The notes below the pieces were generated by a model. That model was not told the origin of the DNA. It saw nothing but the letters and a program-made list of their open reading frames with translations, and did not search any database. From Paraburkholderia sp. BCC1884 (GTDB taxonomy: Bacteria > Pseudomonadota > Gammaproteobacteria > Burkholderiales > Burkholderiaceae), in contig NZ_CAAJGL010000068.1 of the NCBI RefSeq assembly GCF_900996225.1, positions 496,001-560,000 of the forward strand: a stretch of 64,000 bases of DNA. The letters run 5' to 3'. Positions within the stretch are counted from its first letter, which is position 1, and every line of letters starts with the position of its first letter. The position numbers and the translations under genes are program-made. Shown here piece by piece: positions 26,701 to 36,500 of the stretch.

Positions 26701-29700
26701 ACAGATGTCGCCGGGTCTCGATCTCGCGGCGCGCTTCGATTTCGCGCTCGATTTCACCGATGACGCGCGCGGCATCGAACTGGTCGTGGCTTATGCGCAG
26801 GACGGCATCGATGAGTCGACGGCCTACGCGTGGTTACGCAGCTACGCCGCGCTCGTCGCCGACGCGGTGAGCCATCCGCAGCGCGCGATCGGTGAACTGG
26901 ACTGCGCGGATAGCGTCGGCTATCGCGCGGCGCGCCATGGACGCATGCTCGAACCGGCAGCCGACAATGTGCTCGCGCTCTTTGCGCGACATGCGCGGGA
27001 CAATCCGCAGAAAGTGGCGCTGGCCGACGCCGACACGCGCCTGACCTATGCCGAACTCGACGACGCGTCTGATCGCATCGCACGCGGCCTGCGGCAACGT
27101 GGCGTCGGTGCGGAGCAGGCGGTGGCGGTGTGCATCGAACGTTCGGCGCGATTTGCCGTTGCGCTGATGGGCGTGATGAAGTCCGGCGCTTACGTCGTGC
27201 CGCTCGACCCGGCTGCGCCGCAGGAGCGCCTGGCCGTTGCTGTCGATGCTTGCGGTGCGCCATGGATCGTCACCGCGGCGAATGCGCAAGCGGCGGACAC
27301 CGTAGGCACGGCCATCGTGATCGATTTCGACACGTTGACGCAGGCCTCGCTGCCGGCAGACACGAGCGATGAAGCCGAACGCATTGCGCCGGTACGCTCG
27401 CCGGATCAAGCCGCATATCTGATTTTCACCTCGGGATCGACCGGCATACCCAAGGGCGTGGTGATCTCGCATCGCGCGCTGGCCGATTACGTCGCGGGCA
27501 TGCTGGACGAACTGGCGTTCGCCCCGCAGGCGTCGATGGCGATGGTCTCCACGGTCGCCGCCGACCTCGGTCACACGACGCTGTTCGGTGCGCTCTGCTC
27601 GGGCCGCACCTTGCATCTGTTGCCCGCGCAGTGTGCCTTCGATCCCGATCGCTTTTCTCAGGAGATGCGTTCGCGGGAGGTGGGCATCCTGAAGATCGTA
27701 CCGAGCCACTTGCAGGCGCTGCTCGATGCGCAGCACCCCGCCGACGTTCTGCCCGCCCACGCACTCGTGACTGGCGGCGAAGCCTTGCCGTGGTCGCTAG
27801 TCGAGCGGATTGGCGCGCTCAAACCTGCGTGCCGTGTGATCAATCACTATGGTCCGACCGAAGCGACCGTTGGCGCGTTGACGTGCGATACGTCCGCGCC
27901 CGCGCAGGCAGCGCTGCGTGCTCAAAACGCTTCGAATCGCAACGCGGCGCAAGCAGTGCCGCTTGGTCTTCCATTGCCCAATGCCTACGCATGCGTGTTC
28001 GATCGGCACGGTTCGAGTGTGCCGCCGGGCGGCATCGGTGAACTCTACCTCGGCGGACCTGGCCTCGCGCGCGGTTACCAGAGGCGCGCATCGGCGACTG
28101 CCGAACGTTTCGTGCCGCATCCGTTCGCGCCTGGCGAGCGTCTCTATCGAACTGGCGATCGCGTCAGGTTGCGCGCCGACCATCGACTGGACTTTCTTGG
28201 ACGTCTGGACGATCAGGTCAAGATTCGCGGCTATCGCGTCGAACCCGGCGAAGTCAGTGCGGCACTACGTACGCTCGATGGCGTGACGCAAGCCGAAACG
28301 CTGGCGATCGAACACGAAGGGCGCTTGCGCCTCGCATCGTTCGTTGCCTTGGCGCACGGCGCACGGTTCGAAGAAACCGCTATGCGCGCGGCGCTGAGCG
28401 CGCGACTGCCGGATTACATGGTGCCGGCCGTTTTGCAGCAGGTCGGCGCGCTGCCGGTGACCGCGAACGGCAAGGTCGATCGCGCCGCGTTGCGAGCGTT
28501 GGCCGCCGCGCCTGCGCCTGTCGCGCCGTCGGGTGACGCTCCCCATGGCGCAATCGAAGAGGCGCTGGCCGCAGTCTGGCAGGACGTGCTCAAAGCCGGG
28601 CGCGTTGGCCGTGAAGACAACTTCTTCGAACTTGGCGGCGACTCGATTCTGGTGCTGCAAGTGATCGCGCGTTCACGCAAACGCGGAGTGCGATTCACAC
28701 CGAAGCAACTATTCGACGCGCCGACGCTCGCGCAACTCGCTCGTGTCGCGACGACCGTCGATGCATCGGCACCGGTTCCGGCCACTCAAGCGAAAACGCG
28801 GATGGTGTCCCGAGAAACGGAACCAGCCGCCACGCTTCTGCCCGCGCAACTGCGATTTTTTGCACTGGACATTGCGCAACGTGGGCACTGGAATCAATCC
28901 ATCGAACTCGATACGCAAGCGCCGTTCGACTACGACGCCTTTGCCCGTGCCTTCGAAGCGCTGCTGACGCACCACGAGATATTCCGTCACCGCTTCGTGC
29001 AGAACGGGCCGCGAGGGGAATGGGCACTCACGCTGGCCGCCCGCGCGTTCGAGACCTTGCCGCTCGCCGCTACCTCCGCGCGCGACCCAAGCGATGCACT
29101 CGCGCAGTTCGACGCGCTGCAATGCACACTCGATCTGGCGCGCGGTCCTCTGGCCTGCACGCTGGCCGCGATGCTGCCCGACGGCACGACAAAGCTCTAT
29201 CTGGCGATCCACCATCTGATCGTCGACGGCGTGTCGTGGCGCGTGCTGCTCGACGATCTCGACCACGCCTATCGTGCGGCGTGCGAGCGCCGCAGCGTAC
29301 GGTTTATGTCGACGGGAGCGAGCGCGCCGGACTGGGCGAAGCGACTCGCGCGGGCCGCGCTCGACAGCGGCGCAAGTGCGCCGTTCGCCACCGAACTGAC
29401 TTATTGGCGCGCGCTCGCCGCGCCCTACGACGATCTGCCGCTCGACCGCCCACACGCGCACGCCACCAACGCGGATGCGCAAACCGTCGTCCAGACCGTC
29501 GATGCCGACCTGACCCGCGCCGCGCTGACGCAAGCCAATGCCGCATACCGTACCCAGACGATCGAACTGCTGATTGCCGCGCTCGTGCAATCGCTGGGTA
29601 TGCCGACTTGCCGCCTCGAACTCGAAGGACACGGTCGCGAGGCACTGTTCGACGAACTCGACGCGAGTCGTACGCCCGGCTGGCTGACCAGCCACTATCC

Positions 29701-32700
29701 GGTGCGCTTCTCGCTGGACACTACGCCTTCCGCCACGCTTTGTGCGGTCAAGGAGAGCTTGCGCTCAGTGCCCAACAAAGGTCTGGGTTTCGGCGTGCTG
29801 CGCCACTATGGCGACGCCGCGACGCGTGCAACGCTCGCCAGCGTGCCGCGTCCGCGCGTGACCTTCAACTATCTCGGCCAGTTCGACGCGCCGCGCGAAG
29901 CCGCGCTGGTACCGCGCTTCGGCGGAGCGGGCTGCGAACGCGATCCGTGTGGCCCGATTGGCAACGCCTTGGCCATTCACGCCTATATCGATAGCGACGC
30001 CACGCGCACGCTCAAAGTGCATTGGGTCTATGCCGGGACGCAGTTCGAGCGCGCTACGGTTGAAGCGTTAGCGCAACGCTTTGAAACCGCGCTCGCGGAA
30101 ATGACTGGCGCCTGCGCCGAGCGTCTCGCGCAACGAGGCGGCTCGGCGACGCCGGGCGACTATCCGCTCGCCCAGGCAGGTGGTCTGACGCAAGCCGCCG
30201 TGGAACGCATGCCGTTCGACTTGCGCACCATCGACGACATGTATCCGCTCGCGCCGATGCAGCAGGGCATTCTGTTTCACTCGCTGTTCGCGCCTGAACA
30301 ATCGACCTATGTGAATCAGTTGGTCGCGACGCTGATCGACCCGGATATCGAGCGGTTACGCCGTGCATTCGAGGCCGCTATGCCGCGTCATGACATCTTG
30401 CGCACGAGTTTCACGCCGGAGGAGGCCACGCCGATGCAGATCGTGCATCGCCAGGCACGCATGCCGGTAGAGCTTCTCGACTGGCGCGAGTGGGGTGAAG
30501 CTGCACTGGATGAGTTCGAAGGCTGGCTCGCCGCCGACCGCGCACGCGGTTTCGATCTCACGTCGCCACCGCTGATGCGCATCGCGCTGATCCGCGTCAC
30601 GGACGACACATGGCGTCTCGTCTGGACTCGCCATCACTTGCTGCTGGATGGCTGGAGCACCGCACGTTTCTTTGCCGACGTGCTGCGCGATTACATGGAG
30701 CCACCTCGCCCGCAACCGTTCGCCGCGCCTGCCAAAGCACGTTATCGCGACTTCATCGCGTGGCTCGCCGGGCGCGATGCCCAGGCCGAACGCGTTTTCT
30801 GGATGCAACGTCTTGCGCGTCTGGACGAGCCGACGCTGGTCGCCCAGCGGGATGTTCGGGACGCGGCCACGACTCGGCATCTGACGCGACGCGAATCCTT
30901 CGATGCGGAGCTCACCACGCGTCTGAGCGAAACGGCGCGTCGTCTGAAGCTCACCGTCAATACGCTGGTGCAGGGCGCGTGGGCACTTGCTCTGCAGCGC
31001 ATGACGCATCACACGGCAGTTACGTTCGGTGCGACCGTTGCCGGCCGTCCCGATGCCTTGCCCGATGTCGAGACCGTGCTCGGTCTCTTCATCAACACGC
31101 TGCCGGTGATTACGGCGCCGCTGCCGCAGTCGAAGGCCGCAGCGTGGCTGCACGATTTACAGCGCGATAACGCTGCGGCTGCCGAGCACGCGCATACGCC
31201 GCTATCCGAAATCCAGCAATGGGCCGGGCACGGTGGCGGCGCGCTGTTCGATACGCTGGTGGTGTTCGAAAACTATCCGGTCGACGAAGTATGGCGGGGA
31301 CGCGATGAACGCGCGCTGAAGCTGCGTGATCTTCGCAATATCGAAGCGACCGATTTCGTGATGACTCTCGTGATCGAAGCGGGCGCAACGATCACCATCG
31401 ACTACGGTTACGATGCCGCGCAGATCGACGATGCGCGAGTGGCCGCATTGCATCGCGCGTTCGCTGCATGCCTTGCGGGTCTGATCGCCAACCCGGATGC
31501 TCCGCTCGGTACGATTTCGATCGCTACCGCCGACGATCTCGCCGCTTTGGCTCGCTACAACGCGACCGAACATGCCTGGCCGCAGACGCAGCAACAGGCG
31601 TTGCACCGGCAGTTCGAAGAGCGGGCGTCGGCGTCGCCCGAAGCGATCGCGCTTGAATTCGCAGACCCGCAAGGGCATACGCAACACATGACGTATGGCG
31701 AACTCGACGCCAATGCCGATCGCCTCGCTGCTGCGTTGATCGAACACGGCGTGCGGGCGGACACGGCAGTGGCGCTGTGTGTCGAGCGCTCGTTTGACAT
31801 GGTGGTCGCGCTACTCGGTGTGCTGAAAGCGGGCGCGGCCTATTTGCCGATCGATCCCGACTATCCGGCTGACCGAATCGCTTATCTGCTCGCCGATGCC
31901 AAGCCGGCAGTCGTACTGACCCAGCCGCATTTGCGTGGGCGCGTCGCGGAAGCGGTCGCGGGCCGCGAAATCCCGATTCTTAACGTCGACGAATTGCGCG
32001 AAGGCAACGTCACGCTAGCCACGCCCGCCGAAGTTGCGCCGGAGCAACTGGCCTATCTGATCTATACGTCCGGCTCGACCGGTAAGCCGAAGGGCGCGGG
32101 TAACACGCATCGCGCCCTCGCCAACCGCATCGCGTGGATGCAGGACGCGTATGGACTCAGTGTCAACGACGTCGTGTTGCATAAGACGCCGTTTGGTTTC
32201 GACGTGTCCGTGTGGGAATTCGTGTGGCCGCTCGCGGTGGGCGCGAAGCTGGCGATTGCGGCGCCGGGCGATCATCGCGATCCAGCGCGTCTGGTTGCGG
32301 CCATCGAAGCGCATCGGGTGACGACCCTGCATTTCGTGCCGTCGATGCTCGCGGCCTTCGTCGCGCATCTCGAAGACTTCCATGTCGCCGCGCGTTGCAC
32401 GAGTGTCACGCGGATCGTCGCCAGCGGCGAGGCGCTGGCACCCGAACTGGTGGCACGCGTCGCACGGCAATTGCCGCAAGCGCAGCTCTATAACCTCTAT
32501 GGTCCGACCGAAGCCGCCATCGACGTTTCGCATTGGACATGCAGCGCGCAGGATGCCGAGGCGCTTGCCGTGCCGATCGGTCACCCCATCGCCAATCTGC
32601 AACTGCACGTACTCGATGCGGCGCTGCAGTCGCTACCGGCAGGGGCAATCGGTGAGCTATATCTTGGCGGCGCAGGACTCGCGCGAGGCTATCTCGGCCG

Positions 32701-33442
32701 GCCCGCATTGAGCGCAGAGCGCTTCGTGCCCGATCCGTTCGTGCAAGGTGCGCGGCTCTATCGAACCGGCGATCTCGCGAGGCGGCGTGCGGACGGTGCG
32801 CTCGACTATCTCGGCCGCATCGATACGCAAGTGAAGTTGCGTGGGCAGCGCGTCGAACTGGGGGAAATCGAAGCGCTGCTGCGCGCGTCGCCGGGCGTCC
32901 ACGATGCAGTGGTGATCGTGCGCGACGAGCAGTTGATCGGCTACGTGGCGCGTGGCGCGGGCCAGCTCATCGATACGGCGGTGCTGCTCGACGGCTTGCG
33001 GACGCAATTGCCGTCGTACATGGTGCCGGCTCACCTGATCGCAATGGATGTGCTGCCGGTCACGCCGAACGGCAAATGCGACCGCCATGCATTACCGGCG
33101 CCCGAGCGGAGCGCAGCGGGCGAAACCAGTGTGATTCCGCCTGCCACCGACACCGAGCACACGCTAGCCGCGATCTGGCAGCGCGTGCTGCGGCTCGACA
33201 CGATCGGCCGTGACGACGACTTCTTCACGCTCGGCGGCCATTCGTTGCTGGCAACGCAAGCTAACGCGCAAGCGAATCTGCATTGGACGCTGACCCTGCC
33301 GCTGCGCACCGTGTTCGACGAACGCACGCTACGACGCTGCGCGGCGGCGATCGATCGGGCGCTTGCCGAACGCGGTGGCGACGCCGGTGCCGACACGGCA
33401 AGCGCGATCGACGCCTTGCTCGGTGAGTTCGAACTGCAATGA
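23732..33442 (+). CDS. orbI: Trimodular siderophore NRPS, A-T-C-A-T-E-C-A-T
   Basis: 3236 residues. Module 1: A (YTSGSTGTPK at ~160), T (RGGDS at ~552). Module 2: C (HHSISDG ~757), A (FTSGSTGIPKG ~1231), T (LGGDS ~1630), E (HHLIVDG ~1827, NYLGQFD). Module 3: C of the DCL type (YPLAPMQQGILFHS; HHLLLDG ~2301), A (YTSGSTGKPKG ~2777), T (LGGHS ~3163). Pocket residues aligned by eye to PheA: A1 DVETLGGIS-K (Glu at 239, as in hydroxy-ornithine domains), A2 DLTKVGHVG-K (Asp), A3 DVWHVSLID-K (Ser). Order and content equal OrbI/MbaA: hydroxy-Orn, D-(beta-OH)Asp, Ser. The starter A domain lacks a C domain, so no N-terminal acylation by the NRPS. Of ATGs at 23732 and 23738 the first is given. Confidence 0.93.
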   Translation: MPMTSFPIALHHQIRAMARLDPDAPALASFTPHTVRLTRGELDYRAARLAAQLKGAGVSDEVRVGVCVARSCDLFVALLAVLKAGGVFVALDPRHPAARLDWVTRDAGLVHGIVDGSADAAMRARFARCFDVAAAVATDNGAMRVDEEDVLAHPRAAAYMIYTSGSTGTPKAVAVEHGPLAAHGAALAECLPIHASDRVLHFASVNFDVSIEAWLVPLAVGGSVVISDPPPFSPEATHAFMLREGITNTTIPPAYLREFANVCARLGVPPSLRTLLFGGEAMSQDSFDEIRRVFPSLRLVNGYGPTEAVISPMLWPVDPDTTAPLEAGNGFASLPIGWPIGRRVARVANAQQAGEAGELLLGGVCLARGYHGRPALTAERFLPDADGEPGERIYSTGDLARERTDGSFDYLGRLDDQVQVRGVRVEPGEVAACLLTHPAVADAGVLADTAQGRTQLIACVVLREATDDNALQTHLAAHLPQAWLPHRLARFERLPYTMNGKLDRAALRERVAASPVVVDDIHIAPRTPTETRLARLWQTLLNDSAPMGCADRFFVRGGDSLAAMQLQAAIRIEWRVNLRLDVLFDDQPLETLANLIDGSEREATENALPIVVLPSKGDTPFVDRAASFAQQRFWVLAHTQDAGAAYHVAVQWDVRGALDIVILQSALDTLIERHQAWRTTLVESDDGLVMQRIHARLPVTLSLIDLREGSDAQRTTRLAELTGLQVGAPFDLSNGPLVRAALVALTNDTQRFLLTTHHSISDGWSSRCAFDELRTIYTALATRTTAQLPELTLQYADYAQWQRDCLAAGEGERQLAYWRDALRDAPESPALPLDRLRSREHDYRGGRLSLRLPVALSEAVRDTARRAQGSSFTVLLAAFDAWLYRLTGATDIVVAAPVAHRQRAETAPLLGLFLNTLALRARVSPDQSFATLHGSVRRSALDAFAHQDVPFDQVLDAVSPPVRRGDAWLKLKFAQQFDLALSAELPGASVQMSPGLDLAARFDFALDFTDDARGIELVVAYAQDGIDESTAYAWLRSYAALVADAVSHPQRAIGELDCADSVGYRAARHGRMLEPAADNVLALFARHARDNPQKVALADADTRLTYAELDDASDRIARGLRQRGVGAEQAVAVCIERSARFAVALMGVMKSGAYVVPLDPAAPQERLAVAVDACGAPWIVTAANAQAADTVGTAIVIDFDTLTQASLPADTSDEAERIAPVRSPDQAAYLIFTSGSTGIPKGVVISHRALADYVAGMLDELAFAPQASMAMVSTVAADLGHTTLFGALCSGRTLHLLPAQCAFDPDRFSQEMRSREVGILKIVPSHLQALLDAQHPADVLPAHALVTGGEALPWSLVERIGALKPACRVINHYGPTEATVGALTCDTSAPAQAALRAQNASNRNAAQAVPLGLPLPNAYACVFDRHGSSVPPGGIGELYLGGPGLARGYQRRASATAERFVPHPFAPGERLYRTGDRVRLRADHRLDFLGRLDDQVKIRGYRVEPGEVSAALRTLDGVTQAETLAIEHEGRLRLASFVALAHGARFEETAMRAALSARLPDYMVPAVLQQVGALPVTANGKVDRAALRALAAAPAPVAPSGDAPHGAIEEALAAVWQDVLKAGRVGREDNFFELGGDSILVLQVIARSRKRGVRFTPKQLFDAPTLAQLARVATTVDASAPVPATQAKTRMVSRETEPAATLLPAQLRFFALDIAQRGHWNQSIELDTQAPFDYDAFARAFEALLTHHEIFRHRFVQNGPRGEWALTLAARAFETLPLAATSARDPSDALAQFDALQCTLDLARGPLACTLAAMLPDGTTKLYLAIHHLIVDGVSWRVLLDDLDHAYRAACERRSVRFMSTGASAPDWAKRLARAALDSGASAPFATELTYWRALAAPYDDLPLDRPHAHATNADAQTVVQTVDADLTRAALTQANAAYRTQTIELLIAALVQSLGMPTCRLELEGHGREALFDELDASRTPGWLTSHYPVRFSLDTTPSATLCAVKESLRSVPNKGLGFGVLRHYGDAATRATLASVPRPRVTFNYLGQFDAPREAALVPRFGGAGCERDPCGPIGNALAIHAYIDSDATRTLKVHWVYAGTQFERATVEALAQRFETALAEMTGACAERLAQRGGSATPGDYPLAQAGGLTQAAVERMPFDLRTIDDMYPLAPMQQGILFHSLFAPEQSTYVNQLVATLIDPDIERLRRAFEAAMPRHDILRTSFTPEEATPMQIVHRQARMPVELLDWREWGEAALDEFEGWLAADRARGFDLTSPPLMRIALIRVTDDTWRLVWTRHHLLLDGWSTARFFADVLRDYMEPPRPQPFAAPAKARYRDFIAWLAGRDAQAERVFWMQRLARLDEPTLVAQRDVRDAATTRHLTRRESFDAELTTRLSETARRLKLTVNTLVQGAWALALQRMTHHTAVTFGATVAGRPDALPDVETVLGLFINTLPVITAPLPQSKAAAWLHDLQRDNAAAAEHAHTPLSEIQQWAGHGGGALFDTLVVFENYPVDEVWRGRDERALKLRDLRNIEATDFVMTLVIEAGATITIDYGYDAAQIDDARVAALHRAFAACLAGLIANPDAPLGTISIATADDLAALARYNATEHAWPQTQQQALHRQFEERASASPEAIALEFADPQGHTQHMTYGELDANADRLAAALIEHGVRADTAVALCVERSFDMVVALLGVLKAGAAYLPIDPDYPADRIAYLLADAKPAVVLTQPHLRGRVAEAVAGREIPILNVDELREGNVTLATPAEVAPEQLAYLIYTSGSTGKPKGAGNTHRALANRIAWMQDAYGLSVNDVVLHKTPFGFDVSVWEFVWPLAVGAKLAIAAPGDHRDPARLVAAIEAHRVTTLHFVPSMLAAFVAHLEDFHVAARCTSVTRIVASGEALAPELVARVARQLPQAQLYNLYGPTEAAIDVSHWTCSAQDAEALAVPIGHPIANLQLHVLDAALQSLPAGAIGELYLGGAGLARGYLGRPALSAERFVPDPFVQGARLYRTGDLARRRADGALDYLGRIDTQVKLRGQRVELGEIEALLRASPGVHDAVVIVRDEQLIGYVARGAGQLIDTAVLLDGLRTQLPSYMVPAHLIAMDVLPVTPNGKCDRHALPAPERSAAGETSVIPPATDTEHTLAAIWQRVLRLDTIGRDDDFFTLGGHSLLATQANAQANLHWTLTLPLRTVFDERTLRRCAAAIDRALAERGGDAGADTASAIDALLGEFELQ

Positions 33443-33506
33443 GCGATTCGCAACGCGCCATCACCCTTAACAGCCGGCTCGCCGACCCGCACCGAGACAA
33501 CCCAGC

Positions 33507-36500
33507 ATGAGCACAGCCAAACCGGACCTGCTTTCCCTCGCGTCACGCTTCGCGCTGCTGCCGGACGCGCAGCGCAAGGCTTTTCTCACGAAGCTCGACG
33601 CGGCCGGCATCGATTTTCGCGTGCTGCCGATTCCGCCGCGCGGCGAGCGCGCGGCGAGCGTTGCCGCATCGTTCGCGCAAACGCGTCTATGGTTGCATGC
33701 GCGCATGATCGACGAACCGGCTGCGTATCACATCACCGAACGCCTGCAACTTGACGGCACGCTCGATGCGAATGCGTTGCGCCTCTCGTGCGATGCGCTG
33801 ATCGCACGCCACGAGTCGCTACGCACGACGTTCGCCGAAACGCCCGAGGGCGTCGTGCAGAGCGTGCATGCGCCGTCGCGTTGCCCATGGCACGCGAGCG
33901 ACGTCAGCGCGTTGCCTTCGGACCAGCGCGAGTCCCGCGCCGCAACGCTGGCTCGAACTGACGAAGCGCAACCCTTCGATCTGTCGCTCGGCCCTTTGCT
34001 GCGCGCACATCTGATCCGCCTCGACGCGACCACGCATTGGCTCGCGTTGACGACGCACCATATCGTGTCGGACGGCTGGTCGGCGGAGGTGATGTTGGCG
34101 GAGTTGGCCTCGTTCTATCGCGCTTATGCGAAGAGTGAAGCCGTGTCGCTCGCACCGCTGCCGATCCAGTACGCCGATTTCGCCCTCTGGCAGCGACGCT
34201 GGCTCGACGCGGGCGAGCGCGAGCGCCAATTGGCGTTCTGGCGCGCACGGCTCGATCCGAACCGTGATGTGTTGATGCTGCCGGGCGCGGCCCCACGTCC
34301 GGCACAACGCAGTGCGCGTGGCGCGCGGCATCGGTTTTCGATCGACAAGGGCCTGGCGCAGCAGGTCAGAGCGCTCGCCCAGGCACAGCGCGCCACGCCA
34401 TTCGCCGTGCTGCTCGCGGCGCTGAATGCGTTGCTTGCGCGTGCGTCGGGTGAGGCGCAGATTCAGGTCGGCGTACCCGCCGCGAATCGCGAGCGCGCCG
34501 AGGTGGCCGGTCTGGTCGGCTTTTTCGTCAACACGCTGACGCTCGCGACACCCGTTGCGCCGACCCAGCCATTCGCCGCGCTCGTCGACGCAACGCAACA
34601 AATTCTGATCGACGCGCAGTCGCATCAGGACGTGCCATTCGATCAAGTGGTGGACGCGCTCGGCGTGGTGCGCAGCGCGAGTCATCACCCGCTGTTTCAG
34701 GTAATGGCCGCTTATGGCGCGCATCGGCGGTTGCCGTCGTTGGCCGAGGTTACGCTCACCGGGTTGCCCTCGGGCGCGCCGTTCGCCAAGTTCGATCTGA
34801 CACTGAGCTTCGAGGAGCGCGACGACGCTTCGATCGACGCGTATTTCATTTATGCGCTCGATCTGTTCGAGGCAGATGCGATCGCGCGTCTTGCAGGCCG
34901 ATTCGTCGAGTTGCTGAGTCATGCGGTGGGCGCTTCCCGCACGGCGATCGGCGATTTGCAATGGCTGCCTGCCGCCGAACGCGCGCAACTCGACGCATGG
35001 AATCAAACGGCGGTCGCGCCCGCCGCTTTTAAGCCTGTTCACCGGCGCATAGCTGACCATGCACACGCGCGGCCGCAGGCACGCGGCGTTGCCGATCTGC
35101 ATCGCTCGTTGACACGCGGTGAAGTGGACGCACGATCCACGCGTCTGGCGCAGCGGCTCGTCGCGGCCGGCGTGAGCGCGGAGATGCGGATCGGCGTCGC
35201 GCTGAACCGCTCGGTCGATCTACTCGTCGGGCTGATCGCAGCCCTGAAGTCGGGTGGCGCATTCGTGCCGCTCGACCCGAGCCATCCGCGCGAACGCCTC
35301 GCGCAGATTCTCGACGATGCGCGAATCACTCATGTGATGACGGAGAGCGAAAGCGTGGCCGCGCTGCCGGCATCCGATGACCTGCGGCTGTGGCTGATCG
35401 ATGAAGAAGCGCAGCGCGACGACTCCGTCGCGGCGGACGTTGAGTTGCCCGCCGTATCGCCACATCAGGCGGCGTATGTGATCTACACGTCCGGCTCGAC
35501 CGGCAAACCGAAGGGCGTGGTGGTCGATCACGGCTCGTTCGCGCTGCATTGCGCGGCGATTGCCGAGCGCTACGGCGCGGGTGAAAACGACGTGTTCCTG
35601 CTATTCCAGTCCGTCAATTTCGACGGCGCGCACGAGGGCTGGTTCTCGCAATACATGTCGGGCGCCGCCGTCGCGATTACGGCGGATACCTTGTGGCCGC
35701 CGGCGCAAACCTGCCGGATGATGGCGCGCGAAGGCGTGACGATGACCTACGTGCCGCCCGGTTGCGCGACCCAGCTTGCCGAATGGGCCCTGGCGCACGG
35801 TGCGCCGCCGAGCCTGCGGTCGCTCACGGTGGGTGGCGAAGCCACCTCCCGCGAAGCGTTCGCGCTGATGCGCCGTGCGTTCCCGAACGCGCGCATCGTC
35901 AACGGTTACGGGCCGACCGAAACCGTCATCACGCCGATGCTCTGGATGTTCTACCCCGGCGACGATCCCACGAAACTCGCGGATAGCGCCTATCTGCCGA
36001 TCGGCACGCTGGTCGGCGCACGCTCGGCGCATGTGCTCGACGCGCGGCTCAATCCGCTGCCGGTGGATGTGATCGGCGAGCTGTATCTGGGTGGTGAGGG
36101 CGTGGGCGTCGCGCGCGGCTATCTGGATCGGCCCGCGTTGACGGCCGGGCGCTTCGTGCCCGATCCGTTCGGCGCACCGGGTGCGCGGCTCTACCGCACG
36201 GGCGACCTGGTCAAGCGTCGCGTGGACGGTGTGTTCGACTTCATCGGGCGCGTCGATCATCAGGTGAAGTTGCGCGGGTTGCGAATCGAATTGGGCGAGA
36301 TCGAGGCGCAGCTCGCCGCGCACGACGACGTGCGCGAAGCCGTGGCGATCGTGCACGGCAAGGGCGCACAGGCCGCACTCGTGGCGTATGTCGAACTGAG
36401 CGCCGACGCATGCGGGCGCAGCACGCGTGCCGACGCTGCCGAACTCGACGCACATCTGCGTCATACGCTGCCCGATTACATGGTGCCCCAGCATATCGTC